Below the pieces are notes generated by a model that had not been told where the DNA came from, made no database searches, and saw only the letters and a list, made by a program, of their open reading frames with translations. Positions 32,988 to 45,324 of a stretch of DNA of 64,000 bases are shown piece after piece. Each line of letters starts with the position of its first letter. Positions within the stretch are counted from its first letter, which is position 1. This DNA comes from Theristus sp. LFF4_11 (Eukaryota > Nematoda > Chromadorea > Monhysterida > Xyalidae): contig JASANC010001711.1 of the NCBI GenBank assembly GCA_030248135.1, forward strand, positions 1 to 64,000. Direction: 5' to 3'. The position numbers were made by a program, and so were the translations under genes.

Positions 32988-35757
32988 TTTTGGTTGCTCA
33001 AATACGGATTTATTCAGTGTTCTTAAGCACGTTTAGCGTTTATCTGAAAAGTGTAATCAAACACAATGAGAGTGAAAAACGAAGAATGTTTCTCTGAGGA
33101 GGCGATTTTTTGTTTCAATAAATCCGGCCATCCGAATCCATATAAAAATAGAATTAAAAGTATACTGCCTTAAGACTGTATGTCTGAAAAAGCTTCACAT
33201 CTCTCATGAGTTTTTGTTAATTTCTGCACAATTTCAGTGAAAATTTTTTCACCAAAAAAACAGCCTTCACACGCGCTTCGCTTGCCTTGCCCAAACAATT
33301 GGCGCACTCAGAGAAGATAGAAAATGAGCCACCATCAGCGTGCGCATGTGCCAAAAGCAAACACTGGTTGGCTAGTGGTTAGCCACAAACGAGCTGAGAA
33401 TCGCAGCATATGCACGGGCGATATTCGATGCAGGGTGTGAGCGACACAGTTTCGCTCAAATGCACCTTTACTCTCTCGGCAATCTTCTTTTTTCCACAGA
33501 GAGCACATCTAAATGTCAGTTTTTGCTTTCAACTCGATGTTGGCGAGCTGGCGCGCCTGGCTGTGCAGCCGTCGCGTGTGCGTTTGATATAACATATCAG
33601 TTTCTCGAAAGATACACCGGCTCTGTTTTGTTGGCACACACACATATATATACCATGTGATTGTGGCTATTTATGGTGGCAATTATTTTCAGCAAAATTT
33701 TGTTGATATGGAATAGCAAAGTGGTGCGACCGATTCTCACGCCAAAATTTGGCCTTTTCGCGCGCATTTCAAGTGAAAAAAACTGGCAGAGGCAATAATG
33801 CGACGCTTCTCGCTTCTGATGAAGCTTCTGCCCTCTAGATTGTTTGCGCCGTCGCTCATAACACTTGCGATGTGACGCAATGTGCTGTTCAACAGAAACC
33901 TATATTTTACGGCTTTTGCACACGAAAATACACAGAACAAAGTCTGGTGATTGCGTGCCGTGTGTGTTATAGTAACAGAGGCGTCAGCTTGCCACATCAG
34001 TTTCAGTTGGTTTTAATCAAATTTTAGTATCATTGACATCCCACTGGCTAAAGAAGACGCGAATAACGTCATCTTCGTCGAGAAAAAGAAACTTATCAAT
34101 TTGTGCCGCCGGATTAGATTGACGCCGTCCAATCCGCGTAATTGAAGGATTTCGGAAAGTAATACGCTGACAATAATAATCATGGACTTTAGCGGGTTGT
34201 TTACCGTTGACACCTACTTGCTAATTGTGGTGTTCACCGTCATTCATTACGGACTTTAGTGAACTGGACAAAACACAACGCATGGTGTGGACATGAGACC
34301 AAGATTTATGGATAACAGTCGTTTTGACCGTATCGAGTCTGAGCAATATTTGAAAATGGATCTCAGTGAACATTGTTTCAAAATAGAACTGACGAGTCAT
34401 GCATGAAGTGTTCAAATTAAACAAGCGTATAGACCAATTTGTTCACTAACAATGCATATCCAAAGTGCAAGGATGGTGAGGTTTTCCTCTCCCATCGCTA
34501 ACACTGTGATATGTTATGTGTGACTTTGTTTAGAGTTTGTGTTGTAATCAGTCGAACTAAATAATAGAAACAGTCATAGAAATCGGCAGCAAATAGCCAT
34601 CATTGTTGTTTACTTGCCTTGGGGTTTTTGTCCAAAAGTAATTGGTATTCGACATATGTGTACATGTCACGACCACTACCGGTCATGGCCTGCAGCCAAC
34701 ATATCGCTCCCACAAAAAGTTTGCACCGGAATACCAATTTAGCAGATTGAACTCATTTTGGCCAGTGGGTGCGCCACGCATCAAGGTGCAATTTATTTGT
34801 AAATTTCAACTGCACAACAACAACTATCATACATTGTATATAATGTATTGTCTATTAATTTCGTGCGCACAAATGAATCCCCATGAACATCACAATGTTT
34901 TTCCACGCCCACAGCCATTACTCAATACTAAACAGTTACCAATTAATCATGACCTAAAATATTACCGTCCTATGTATTGTGACGGTAATGAAACTAAGTT
35001 TTGGAACTTTGGAAAGAAATGCGTTGATCATGAATGAACACGACACACAAACGTCTTAAAAAACATTTTTGTTGGATAAAGGCTTTTCAATTTAAAAAGT
35101 CACATGCGTCCAAACGTTGGATAAATTGCTGCGTTTCATCAGTACGTTTCATAACTTGACGGCTGCTTGTCTGTCTTTGGATGCCAACGTTCCACTTCCA
35201 CCAGGAACCCACGCACTTTCAACGGCTCTGAAAAAAACACAACAGTGCAGTCGCGTTTCATTGTTGCTTGAAAGTGTTTCATGGCGTTTACTCGAAAAAA
35301 CACTGAATGTAGAAACGAATCTGGTCACTCTGGTTTTGACCACATTTAAATACAGTATGTGTTTGTCTTGAGCAAGTCATTTTTTTCGCAGAATTCAAAG
35401 CTCGTGAAAGAAGAAAGAAGAATGTAATGAACACACTGTATGTGGCAACACAACATGTGTTTGTGTTTGTTTCGACCAAACTCGTTCTCCCTAATGAAAT
35501 TCAAAGCGTCACATGCTTTTTTCTTCGAAAAGTGACATGTTTAAACAAACATACTTTAGTTATAGCTATGGAATCGATTTTAGCATTCAAAAGTGGTTTT
35601 TGCCACTTTGAAATTTTAGTTGTTAAAACTGTTTTTCGACCGCTTTTACCCTTTGGTCAGCTGGCGTTTTCAATTGAAAAATGACAAAAAAGCTTTCAAT
35701 TTTTTAAAAAAAACTGAGCTTTCGATTTGTCAACGGCACTAAGCTGGAAGCACGCTG
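32988..35757. other. No firm gene; short candidate frames only
   Basis: Candidate frames at 33410-33592 (+), ending RVRLI, and 34842-35037 (+), ending KKCVDHE with three cysteines, are open but lack a signal peptide, clean splice sites or domains. The rest is AT-rich and unremarkable. Confidence 0.4.
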
Positions 35758-36027
35758 TCAATAGCCCCATACACCATTCCGTTCAGAAAAACACCAATGA
35801 AAACGCCAGATGTTGAACACAAACATTGAGCTCCTCCAAACACAAACGTCACTACCATCGGTGTGTACACGTCGGTCGCTGTGGACTGGCGTCCGCTTGT
35901 GCTCGCTTTTCTTGTTGCCGTCGCCGACCACCTGCGGGTCGAGGTAGAACGACTGGACAACACCAGTGGCCAGCAGCACAACCGTCAGCGTCAGTGCAAG
36001 CAAACTTCGATATTGCAAGTTGCGCAT
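35758..36027 (-). CDS. Candidate secreted peptide, 89 aa, reading frame doubtful downstream
   Basis: It starts MRNLQYRSLLALTLTVVLL, a good signal peptide ending near VVQS, then FYLDPQVVGDGNKKSEHKR with a KR site. The same DNA in the next frame (35739 to about 35890) encodes a long hydrophobic segment (FIGVFLNGMVYGAIDS), which looks more protein-like than the end of the first frame. A frameshift or a missed intron is possible. No family recognised. Confidence 0.4.
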   Translation of the reverse strand: MRNLQYRSLLALTLTVVLLATGVVQSFYLDPQVVGDGNKKSEHKRTPVHSDRRVHTDGSDVCVWRSSMFVFNIWRFHWCFSERNGVWGY

Positions 36028-39000
36028 TTTTGTTTCCCTGCATGCAGTTTACTTGTGTGCTGGCCGACATGTAACAATGGCAACAAAATTTCGACGTCGA
36101 TTTAGTTGTAACGCGATAAGTCTCATTTTGGATGAGTCCCGTTTGGATGATTCTTGGTGAGGTTTCTTTAGTCAATATTTGCCAGCGGCAATTTGCGGCA
36201 ATTTTTTCCAGCTTTTTGTGGCAATCTTACGAAAACATAGCGCTCATGTTTTTCACCAACCCTTTTGTTTTCAAAGTTTGAAAACTAAAACGTTGTTAAA
36301 AGAAAAACCAAACCAAATTTTTTGAAAAAAAAAAACGTCGTGACTCATCGCGTTGCAAAAACCTATATCGATTTGTTAAATCATAAAGAAAGATTTTCGA
36401 ATCATACATGCTAAAAATGTCCCAACCGGTGTAAAGTGTACTGTTTCGCCGCGTGTTCCGCGTCGTGTTCAGTCCCGGACAATGCTCTGGTAATTACGTA
36501 CGTTAAGTGTAAAAGTTTTTTTTTAACTGCAGATAATGACCGACCAGTGGATTGCTGGTGACTGCTCGCGACGTTGGAATCTATTGAAAATGTTACCAGA
36601 ACATTTACAGTTCCCACACCACACATGGCATTTTTGCATTGACACGCGGCGGGATTGGACACGCCACACGAGTTGGAACATTTTTAGCGTAACAACAGAG
36701 TATCCCAATGCAAGGACCAAAATATGACGGGAGAAAACGTGAATGAACAAATAATGTACACTACTCAGCTAAATTTATCACTAAAACAATGATCAGTTAA
36801 GCCCGATTCACTCAAAAACCTACTCATCTAAAAGAGAGACGATATTGCTACTGTGGAATTGAAAGTGACACTGAATAGTCTTCTACCGAGATCATCGGTT
36901 TAGAGGCTTCCACAACCCTAAGCGGAGATAAAAAACTGATTAATTGTAGGAAATGAAAACAAAGAGCTTTAAGAAAGATACAGTGTGCAATAAGCGTCGC
37001 GGGGCTGAAAACAACGAATAAACACGACAATGAAATATGACGCGTGCAAGTCAAAAGATTTTTAGATCAACGCCGATAAAACCGGAAATCAAATTTCTCT
37101 CGGCTCGCCTTAATCCATCATAAATTACAACCCATGATCACTCTTTATCAATCCGTGAAAACTTTATTTGCTACTAGCCTATTGACCCGAGCTTATGTGG
37201 CTTAATCAATGCCAAGCCTTTTTGGTGAAGTGGCATTGACTTAGAAAGAAAAAAACAGTAACGTTTACTGAATAATAACCCTGAAGAAAATTTACCTTGT
37301 GCTGCCGTTAAGTCGCCTACAATACAATATTTTTTAATGTATTTAAATAAATTAAAAATGCGAAGTTTATGATTTTGCTATTTTTACCCGTTTACCCTAA
37401 CCGAAGGCAAGCCTTTTTGTAAGTGAAGTAAAATTGAATAAAAAATATAAAAACTAACGTTTTTTTCATTTACCCGTTTTAAAAAGCTAATGCTTTTTTA
37501 CCCGTTTACCTAAGCCAAGCCTTTTTTGTAAAGTGAAAATACGAAGTTTATGATTTTGCTATTTTTTTCCGTTCACCCTAACCTAAGTCAAGCCTTTTCG
37601 TAAGTGAAGTAAGATTGAATAAAAACATAAATATTAACGTTTTTTTAATTACCCGTTTTAAAAAGCTAATGCTTCTTTTACCCGTTTACCTAAGCTAAGC
37701 CTTTTTTGCAAAGTGAAAATGCGAAGTTTATGATTTTGCTATTTTTACCATAAAAATTAACGTTTTTTTAATTACCCGTTTTAAAAAGCTAATGCTTCTT
37801 TTACCCGTTTACCTAAGCTAAGCCTTTTTTGCAAAGTGAAAATGCGAAGTTTATGATTTTGCTATTTTTACCCGTTCACCCTAACCTAAGTCAAGCCTTT
37901 TTGTAAGTTAAGTAAGATTGAATAAAAAATATAAAAATTAACGTTTTTTTCATTAAAAATTACCCGTTTTAAAAAGTTTACCCGATAACCCTAACATAAG
38001 CCAAGCCTTTTTTCTAAAGTGAAAATGAATAGAAGTATCAAAAAAGTGACGTTTATAATTTCGTTTTGCAGTCATTGCTTTTTACCCGTTTATATATAAA
38101 ATACCTAACATGACCCAAACATTTTGCAAAGTGAAAATAAATGGTAAATACCATTTCGTCCCAATTAAATACTTTTTAATTTAACTTTTTTCAAAGACGG
38201 TTTTGTTAAACTTTGACAGTGCTCGTAAGTTTTGAGCAGCAACAATTGCCAGTTGCCCATTGTGCGTTAGTTGATTGTGCTCGTAACCATGGAGTTTTGA
38301 AAATGAAACATGGAGTATCAATTTCATGAAATTTACTTGTTTTGAATCCAAAGTGCAACTTGCAATGCCGATGTCGATGTGCGTTTTGCAACCCGATTTT
38401 TAAAAACAAAAAAGTTCAAACTTTTTTCAAAGACGGTTTTGTTACATCTTTCCCAGTCGATCATCAAGCTTTGATCAGCCACGCTTCCATTTGCCTATGC
38501 TGCGCTGAACTGTCTCTGTTGTCCAAAGAGTATCATGATGACTTCAGCTATATAAAGAGCGACGTTTTGAGAAAACAATCTCAACTGGCATTTACTAAAA
38601 AATAGGTTAAGGAAATTGAGATGGAGTTTTCTTAAGTAGCAAAAATGGGCGCCAATTCAAATTGCAAAAAAGTGCCACAGACAGACACTTTGTAAATTTA
38701 ATAATATAGATTAATCCACGGTCATAATACACACGTCATTAGTAACGGATATTCAATGTGTTAAGTGCTTAATTAATGTATCCAGATATATGCGTCGTGA
38801 CAACCAGAAAACGGTAATAAAAAACACCCACATACATACATACATGCAATATCATGCTTGTGAAACTTAACTAATTTTTTGAATTTTTTGAACTAATGGA
38901 TCTGTTTGCACGATCGTTGGCAGTGTCGGTGTCATCTCGGTCAGGCAAAATTGCTCCATGCCAATAATACACTGTAGCAATGTGCAAGTGCACGCTGAAG

Positions 39001-40707
39001 CCACGCATTTTAGAAGGTCATAGAAGTCGACTGGCTTGAAATTTAAACAAACCATTCTGACACAAATTCGCCAAGTGTATTTTTTAAAACGCAGAGACAA
39101 AAGATTGAACGAAACAGAGTTTGACGAAGCCTTACTCTTTCGAGTGGGCGCATGAAAGGACAAGGAACATATTTTCAAAAACATGTGTGCGATCATGTGT
39201 CATATCGATTATGCCCCTTTTTGCTGGTTGCTGGCTCATCTAATTTTTATAAAAGGCTTCGCATATGGTAACACGTTTTGGAATGGATTGTTACTCGCTA
39301 TAACATGTGGTGAACACATTGGGATTCATTTATTAATTGTTTCAAATAGTATGACGCGTTGTGTAAATCATAACTCTTTCCCTGCAAGTTACAAGGGTTC
39401 TAAGAACAAAAAACAATTATGTACTGTATATTCCTTTGCTTGTTCACACACCAAAAATTCTTTGTCGAATGTTCATCTTTTTTGTGCTACCGTATGTCCT
39501 TAAAAATCCCTGTGGTTAAAAAAAAGAAGTGGTGTACCACGCTGAAATGAGCGTGGATCAGCGATCAGCGTGAACATGCCCATTATTACGGTCTTTTTTG
39601 GCACGAAAAAATGAAGATGGTACAAAAATGGGCATGAAGAAAAGTATGGCACGAAGAGGGGCATGAAAAAAGGACACGAGTAAAGGATTTTGCAGCGTGT
39701 TAAAAAAGATTTCTTATACTTTTAATCATTTCCGAACAGTTAAAACTTTTTCTTTGCGCATGAAGTGTGCTGTGGGGAGTGAAAAAAGAGTGCCGGCAGA
39801 GTAAAATTTTGAAACATCTTAATATGAGACAGTTAAAAACTTTGTTTCAGTTTCAACTTCCCTGAAGATAAAGAAAAACATAAAAACTAGCTGATCTTAT
39901 AACAAACGTATCTGTCTTCACCAGATGTGTGCATTCCGTTTTGTGTCATTCGGTATTTGATGGAGTGACAGGAAACAACAGTTGCCCCGACGTCTAAATC
40001 GTCACCTACAATATGTAACACCTTTTCAAACTTATCTCAAAATCATCATGTCAATTTTTGTTTCAGGGTGCGCTGCCCGTGCAAGCAGCGCATTGTCAAA
40101 AGAGGTGAGTGTGACTTGCTGTGCCGGTTCAGCAATGACCGTGACCGATTTTTTTTTCGCCACAAAGTTGGCTGTCTGCAAAAGCTTTTGGTCCTTCGAG
40201 ACAAAAGAAAAGAAACAGATTGCATTTTTTCTTTGCAGTCTATACACCGTGTCAGCAGCACATTTGTCGGACTGTTATGATATGAATGCTAAACTCCCAA
40301 AGGAATCTGTAAGATAGCGAAAAACGTTGAACAGGAAAAGTGCACGTCTGAAATGTGCACTTTGCGCAGAAAACATGCATGTCATTGCCGGAATTTGTGT
40401 TCTTCGAAGAAATCGGCTATGCAGTTTGTTCTTGTGACACGTGCGATTTGATTAGCTTCATTTAGAGAATACAAGTACGGTATAGGAAAGTAGTTACATT
40501 TTTGTACAAACAAATATGTTGCCGGTGACTATGCAATGCTTGCTCAATTTGTTTCAGAATTTTCTTGTTTGAATCGGTCGGAGTACCACGCCGCTGTCTC
40601 AATGCTGTTTACTGCTGGCAGAGGCTCCAGTCGCTTGAGCAAGCAGCTGCCAAATAGTCATTATACACATTGTAAATAATATTCAGTGCAGAAAAGTTTA
40701 GAAAAAA
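36028..40707. other. Intergenic with degenerate tandem array
   Basis: No gene I can support. 37190-38130 is a satellite-like array. Frames at 38342-38605 and 39183-39503 are open, and the second has several cysteines, but neither has a signal or domain. The AT-rich flanks hold nothing else noticeable. Confidence 0.5.
37190..38130 (+). repeat. Degenerate satellite array with CCCTAACCTAAG core
   Basis: Words TTTACCCGTTTACC, CTAAGCCAAGCCTTTTT, GTAAAGTGAAAATGCGAAG, TTATGATTTTGCTATTTTT and TTAACGTTTTTTTAATTACC recur in order about five times, with units of roughly 100-190 bp including partial ones. 41315-41400 carries related words. Confidence 0.85.
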
Positions 40708-43700
40708 ATGCCCGCCAGCAGCAAATGTTCACATTTTGCGCTACGAACTGCGTTGTTGCTCAGCTCGATGGTGACATGTTCACTGGCAGTGCACTCGTTT
40801 GGCTCCCTGTCGCGCAAGCAAAAACGAATGCATGACCCGTACGAGACGCAAGACTGGTGCGATTCACCGTGTTTTCTTCATTTTCGTTTCGTTCCAATTT
40901 GTGCATCACTTTTGTGTTTTTTGTTCGTATTTGATTTGTTCAGCTACAAACTGAACTACACGCGTTGTAATCCGGCGACCACGAACTGCGAGGCGTGGAG
41001 TGAGCAGCTGCAGATCTGCGCTATGCTCAAGAGACACAACGCGTTCGTGCGACCGGGCCTTGAGGACTACACTGGTATGCGATTGCTCTGTGGAACAGTT
41101 CAGCATTGTTTTGAGTGAGTATGTGCAGCAGCGAACGTATGTAGATCGAAGTCGATCAGCGTTCGTCACATTCAGGCTCCCACCCGGCACCGGTCGACGT
41201 TCGCTCGAGCCTGCAACTGAAGTCGATCAGTCGCGTCAACGACGCACACATGGTAACAATGGACTTTCTCAAAAGTAGAATTAAAAAAAAACACATCCAA
41301 CTTTTCATTTTCCCGTTTGCCGTTCACCTAAAAGCATTTTCAAACAAAATTTGTATTAATATTTAATTTTCACTAAATGACATTACCTTACTAAATAATT
41401 TACATTTCAAACTACAACACATGCAACTTTTCCTTCACCCGTTTTGCCGCTCACCCATGCCGTTTGCAAACACCAACAACCAACCACCCAGGAGTTCGTG
41501 TCCGAGTTCCGTCTCACCCAGAAGTGGCACGACGCTCGTCTCGCGTTCCAGCGTCAGTCAGCGATTGACCAGCAGCGGCGACCGTCCGGCTACGCGCGAC
41601 CGACGTTCAGAATTATTGATCAGATTTTTCTGTCTCGCGATCAGCGTGTCTGGATTCCGGACACGTTCTTTCAGAATGAAAAGAACGGCTGGTACCACGA
41701 CATTGACAGCCCGAACAAATACGTCATTGTGCGCTCCGATGGACTCGTGAAATTCAACCGCAGGTGTGGGCGTGAACGGATTGCGATTTTATTTTTTTTT
41801 AATCAAAAACATCATACTTTCAATTTGAACATCTGTTCAGGTTAACATTGGTGTTAGCGTGCACGCTGGATCTGCGCAAGTATCCCATGGACACACAGAC
41901 CTGTCACATTGACTTTGCAAGCTGTGAGCTTTGTTTGTTTGTGCATCCATATTGTGAATTAATCGATTAGTGATGTCATGACGCGACTTCAACATTGATT
42001 TTGATTTTTCTTATCTGCAGACGCGTACACCACTGCTGACATCAACTACGTTTGGGACATTCCGCCAATCAGAGCGCACGAAAACGCCAGCAAATCGCTG
42101 CCGAATTTCAAAATCACGTCGCTCACCAACAACACATGCACGAGCTCCACTTCCACAGGTACAGAAAAGACAAATTTCAAAGAACAACCGATCGAGCACG
42201 TTAAGAAGCTGGTTGTGACAGTAGTACTGTGTGCTCTCGATTTCGCACTGGTTGAACGTTTGCCAAGTCGGTCGTCTCATCATTTGTGACGAGTCACAGA
42301 ATTTTTGTCTGTCTCCCCTCTTTCGTGAGACCCCTTTCTCGTGACAATCCCAGTCGAACCAATTTACACACGCTGCCGGTGAATGCAATCAGCAATGAAC
42401 GCTGCTTCGTCTGCGACCCGCAGGAACGTACAGCTGCCTGCGCGTGTCGATCGTGCTGCAGCGTGTGTTCTCCTATTTCCTGTTGCAACTGTACGTGCCG
42501 TCGACGATGCTCGTTTCGGTCAGTTGGATGTCGTTCTGGCTCGACTGGAAGGCGACCGCCGCGCGGGTGCCGCTCTCAATCGTCACTCTGCTGAGCATGA
42601 TCACGCTCGCGCACAGTGCGTCACGGACAGCAACTGTTGTCACTATATGTACAGGGTGAGCCAAAAAAAGGGTTCCAATTCTAAAATGTTCTCACTGGCT
42701 TGTGCTGAGGTGTTTCGAGCTGAAAATTGGAACACCATTAGAAAACGTTTGGAGGTTTTTCTGACCAAATTTTTGTTACGGTATGTTGCACCTATCACTC
42801 ACTACAGCAGAACACCTGGAAAAATCTGGAAAACATGAAAATCGACAAATGTTGTGAAATACAAAAAGTGGATTCAGCTGTAACAAAGCGACCTCATAGC
42901 TTAAAATTTTTTGAACACGGTTAGAACACTTGGGGAGGTTTTTTGAAATCAAATTTTTTTGGCGTACACGTCTCAGTTTATTTTTACAGTGTAATTTTTT
43001 AAAATAAAATTTTTTTCACGAACAAACAATGTTTATCCATAATCTCACTGTTTATCTTGCTCAAAAACGGACTTCCGAACTGATGTATCGTCACGCGGGG
43101 TCAAATTGAATTTTGTACGAACTTGCCGAACCACTGTGGAAAAGTTATTCCCATGTTCCCATCAACTGGCAGGCCAGAGTCGCTGCTCTGCCGTCCACTT
43201 AACCAATGATGGCAGCAAAGACTGAAAATGGAACTGCATCTTTCACTGCAAAAAACAACTTGTCTGCTGTGGTGAAAATATCAGATAGAGTGGCAAACTG
43301 TGTGAGTTAAAAAAAGAAAAAAACAATTTGTCTCTGGAAAGATAAATTCGCATCTGTTCTAAGCAGAACCGCTCACGCACGCTCAGACTCGAAGTGAAAC
43401 ATCAGGATGATCAAAGTTTGTTCAAATGCAATTCAGCATTCGGAATTTTCAAGCTACTGTATGTGCGAATTGCTTTTTTTATCTTTTTTGGTGTTGTGAA
43501 CACTTGGGTTGTCACCAACGTTCATTATTTGATTTTTGTTACAGCTAAATCAACCCTCTGCATTTTACAACATTTGTCGATTTTTCATATTTTCCAGATA
43601 TTTTGCTGTAGTGAGTGACAGGGGCAACATACCGTAACAAAAATTTGATCAGAAAAACCCTCCAAATGTTTTGTAATAGAGTTCCAATTTTCAGCTCGAA

Positions 43701-45324
43701 ACACCTTAGCACAAGCCAGTGAGAGCACTTTAGAATTGGAACCTTTTTTTGGCTCACTCTGTATATCCATCCATTCATCCATGATATTTCGCAAAAAAGC
43801 AAGAAACACCGACAAAACTGCATGAGCATCATGAAGTGCGGACTGCGGAGACCCATGCACTTATTTGCACTTCAGTCAGACGAACATTTCGAGTAGCCAT
43901 ACAGTATGTCTGTATTGGTTGTATTTGCACCACCTTATGCTCAATTAGCAAACAAAGTGGTGATATAATGAATCAAAAAAATGATTAAAAATAGATCAAC
44001 GACTATAGTAGTCATGTTTGTCAATACTGTTTTTAGTTTGTTGTTCAGCTGCAAACGCTAATTTACCACCGGTGAACTATTCGAAGGCAATCGACGTGTG
44101 GATCGGCACGTGCACGGTGCTGATCTTTGCATCACTGATTGAGTACTCGATTGTACAGGGTGTGGGCACGCGACAGGCACATAGGTACATGCATGTGCTG
44201 TTCATTGTACAGTGCAGTCTACACGGTAGTATTATCTTTTCGTGCGAAGGAGGCTGAGTAATGTTGAATGATGTGCGGAAAAGCCGCACAGCTGAAAAAA
44301 TGTTTCGCACCAGAACGCAGAACGAATATGAATTAAAATAAAATTTGTTTAGTGAGTAAAGATTCTGTTTTTTCTCAATTTCTTGCACAAATATGTCGTC
44401 AGAATACGTTACGTTTTGCTGATTTCAAATTGCCGCGCAGCCATTAAACATTTTCTCTATATGTGCGTGCAAACGCATATTGGGACACGTTTAATAAGAT
44501 TGATTAATAACACAGACAGAAGTTTGAATTCAACAATGTGCAGTTTCAGATTTTTCCATTCATTCTGTAGGTCCACAAGTGCGACTGTATACCAGGATCA
44601 ATTTCTGTTGCAGAATAGCAAAGGCGCAACGGTTTGCAGCCGGTTCAGCAGCGATGTCCTGCGCAGCCCAACGGCCAACTCACACCGAACGTCTGCCTGC
44701 TGAAGAGGGCCAACACCAACAGAGCGACGATGAAACCGAATCGAAGCGGACGTCTTGGCTGAAGCACACGAGTCTACTGGTCTGCAATATATGCGATTGG
44801 TTTTTTTTGCGTCCCATAATCGTGAACCGTCGAAAGCATTATTACACAGAACTCATTTGTTCAGCGTCGCCGGCGTCGTCGCCACCAAATGATGCGTCTC
44901 ACAGCGACGAACACAGGAAACGACGAGAAAACTGCAAAGGGGGAAACTGCTGAGTCCACGGCGATCGCTGACCCAGGTGAAACAGGAGCTGTTATTGTTA
45001 GACCATGCATAGAGGTACAGCGAAGATCGCATGTTTAATCAAATCCGCTAATTATTGCCACTAACAGTTTGCCGCCAATCATTGAAATTGAAATTGCGTT
45101 GCATCTGTTACAATCAATGGTGATTTGTTTTTTTTAAAGTGAAACGGCGCACGCAGCGTCTCGTCTACCGGCGTCACGTGCCAGTTCAGTTTTCATCGTG
45201 GGTCACATCGATGCAGGAGCGCAGTAGTGCAGAGCGCATTGACGTGGCCGCGCGAATCGCAGTGCCCGTGTTGTTCATTGCGTTCAATATTGCCTATTGG
45301 ACTATTTATATGGGAATTTTGTGA
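40708..45324 (+). CDS. Cys-loop ligand-gated chloride channel, GluCl/glycine-receptor-like, 553 aa
   Basis: Eleven exons: 40708-40856, 40944-41074, 41176-41252, 41492-41763, 41841-41923, 42021-42158, 42424-42615, 44049-44184, 44614-44779, 44865-45014 and 45157-45324, all phase-consistent. It has a signal peptide, then an unusual N-terminal region with four cysteines (residues 50-80). [11 protein letters not shown] and [21 protein letters not shown] follow, with a Cys-loop of exactly 13 residues. Loop C has a second disulfide pair ([14 protein letters not shown]), a mark of GluCl/GlyR-type channels. M1-M3 follow, with pore helix M2 [15 protein letters not shown], a basic M3-M4 loop and M4 ending YWTIYMGIL. 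The A-R pair at the M2 start predicts anion selectivity. The ligand cannot be read from sequence; glutamate is the best guess. A mariner-type element occupies the intron after M2. Confidence 0.93.
42652..43761. mobile_element. Mariner-like element, ~230-bp terminal inverted repeats, no transposase
   Basis: It starts CAGGGTGAGCCAAAAAAAGG and ends with the inverse, CCTTTTTTTGGCTCACTCTG, with flanking TA on both sides. The arms pair through CGAGCTGAAAATTGGAA, GGTTTTTCTGACCAAATTTTTG and GACAAATGTTGT. The internal sequence has no long frame, so it is a deleted, non-autonomous copy. Confidence 0.9.
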
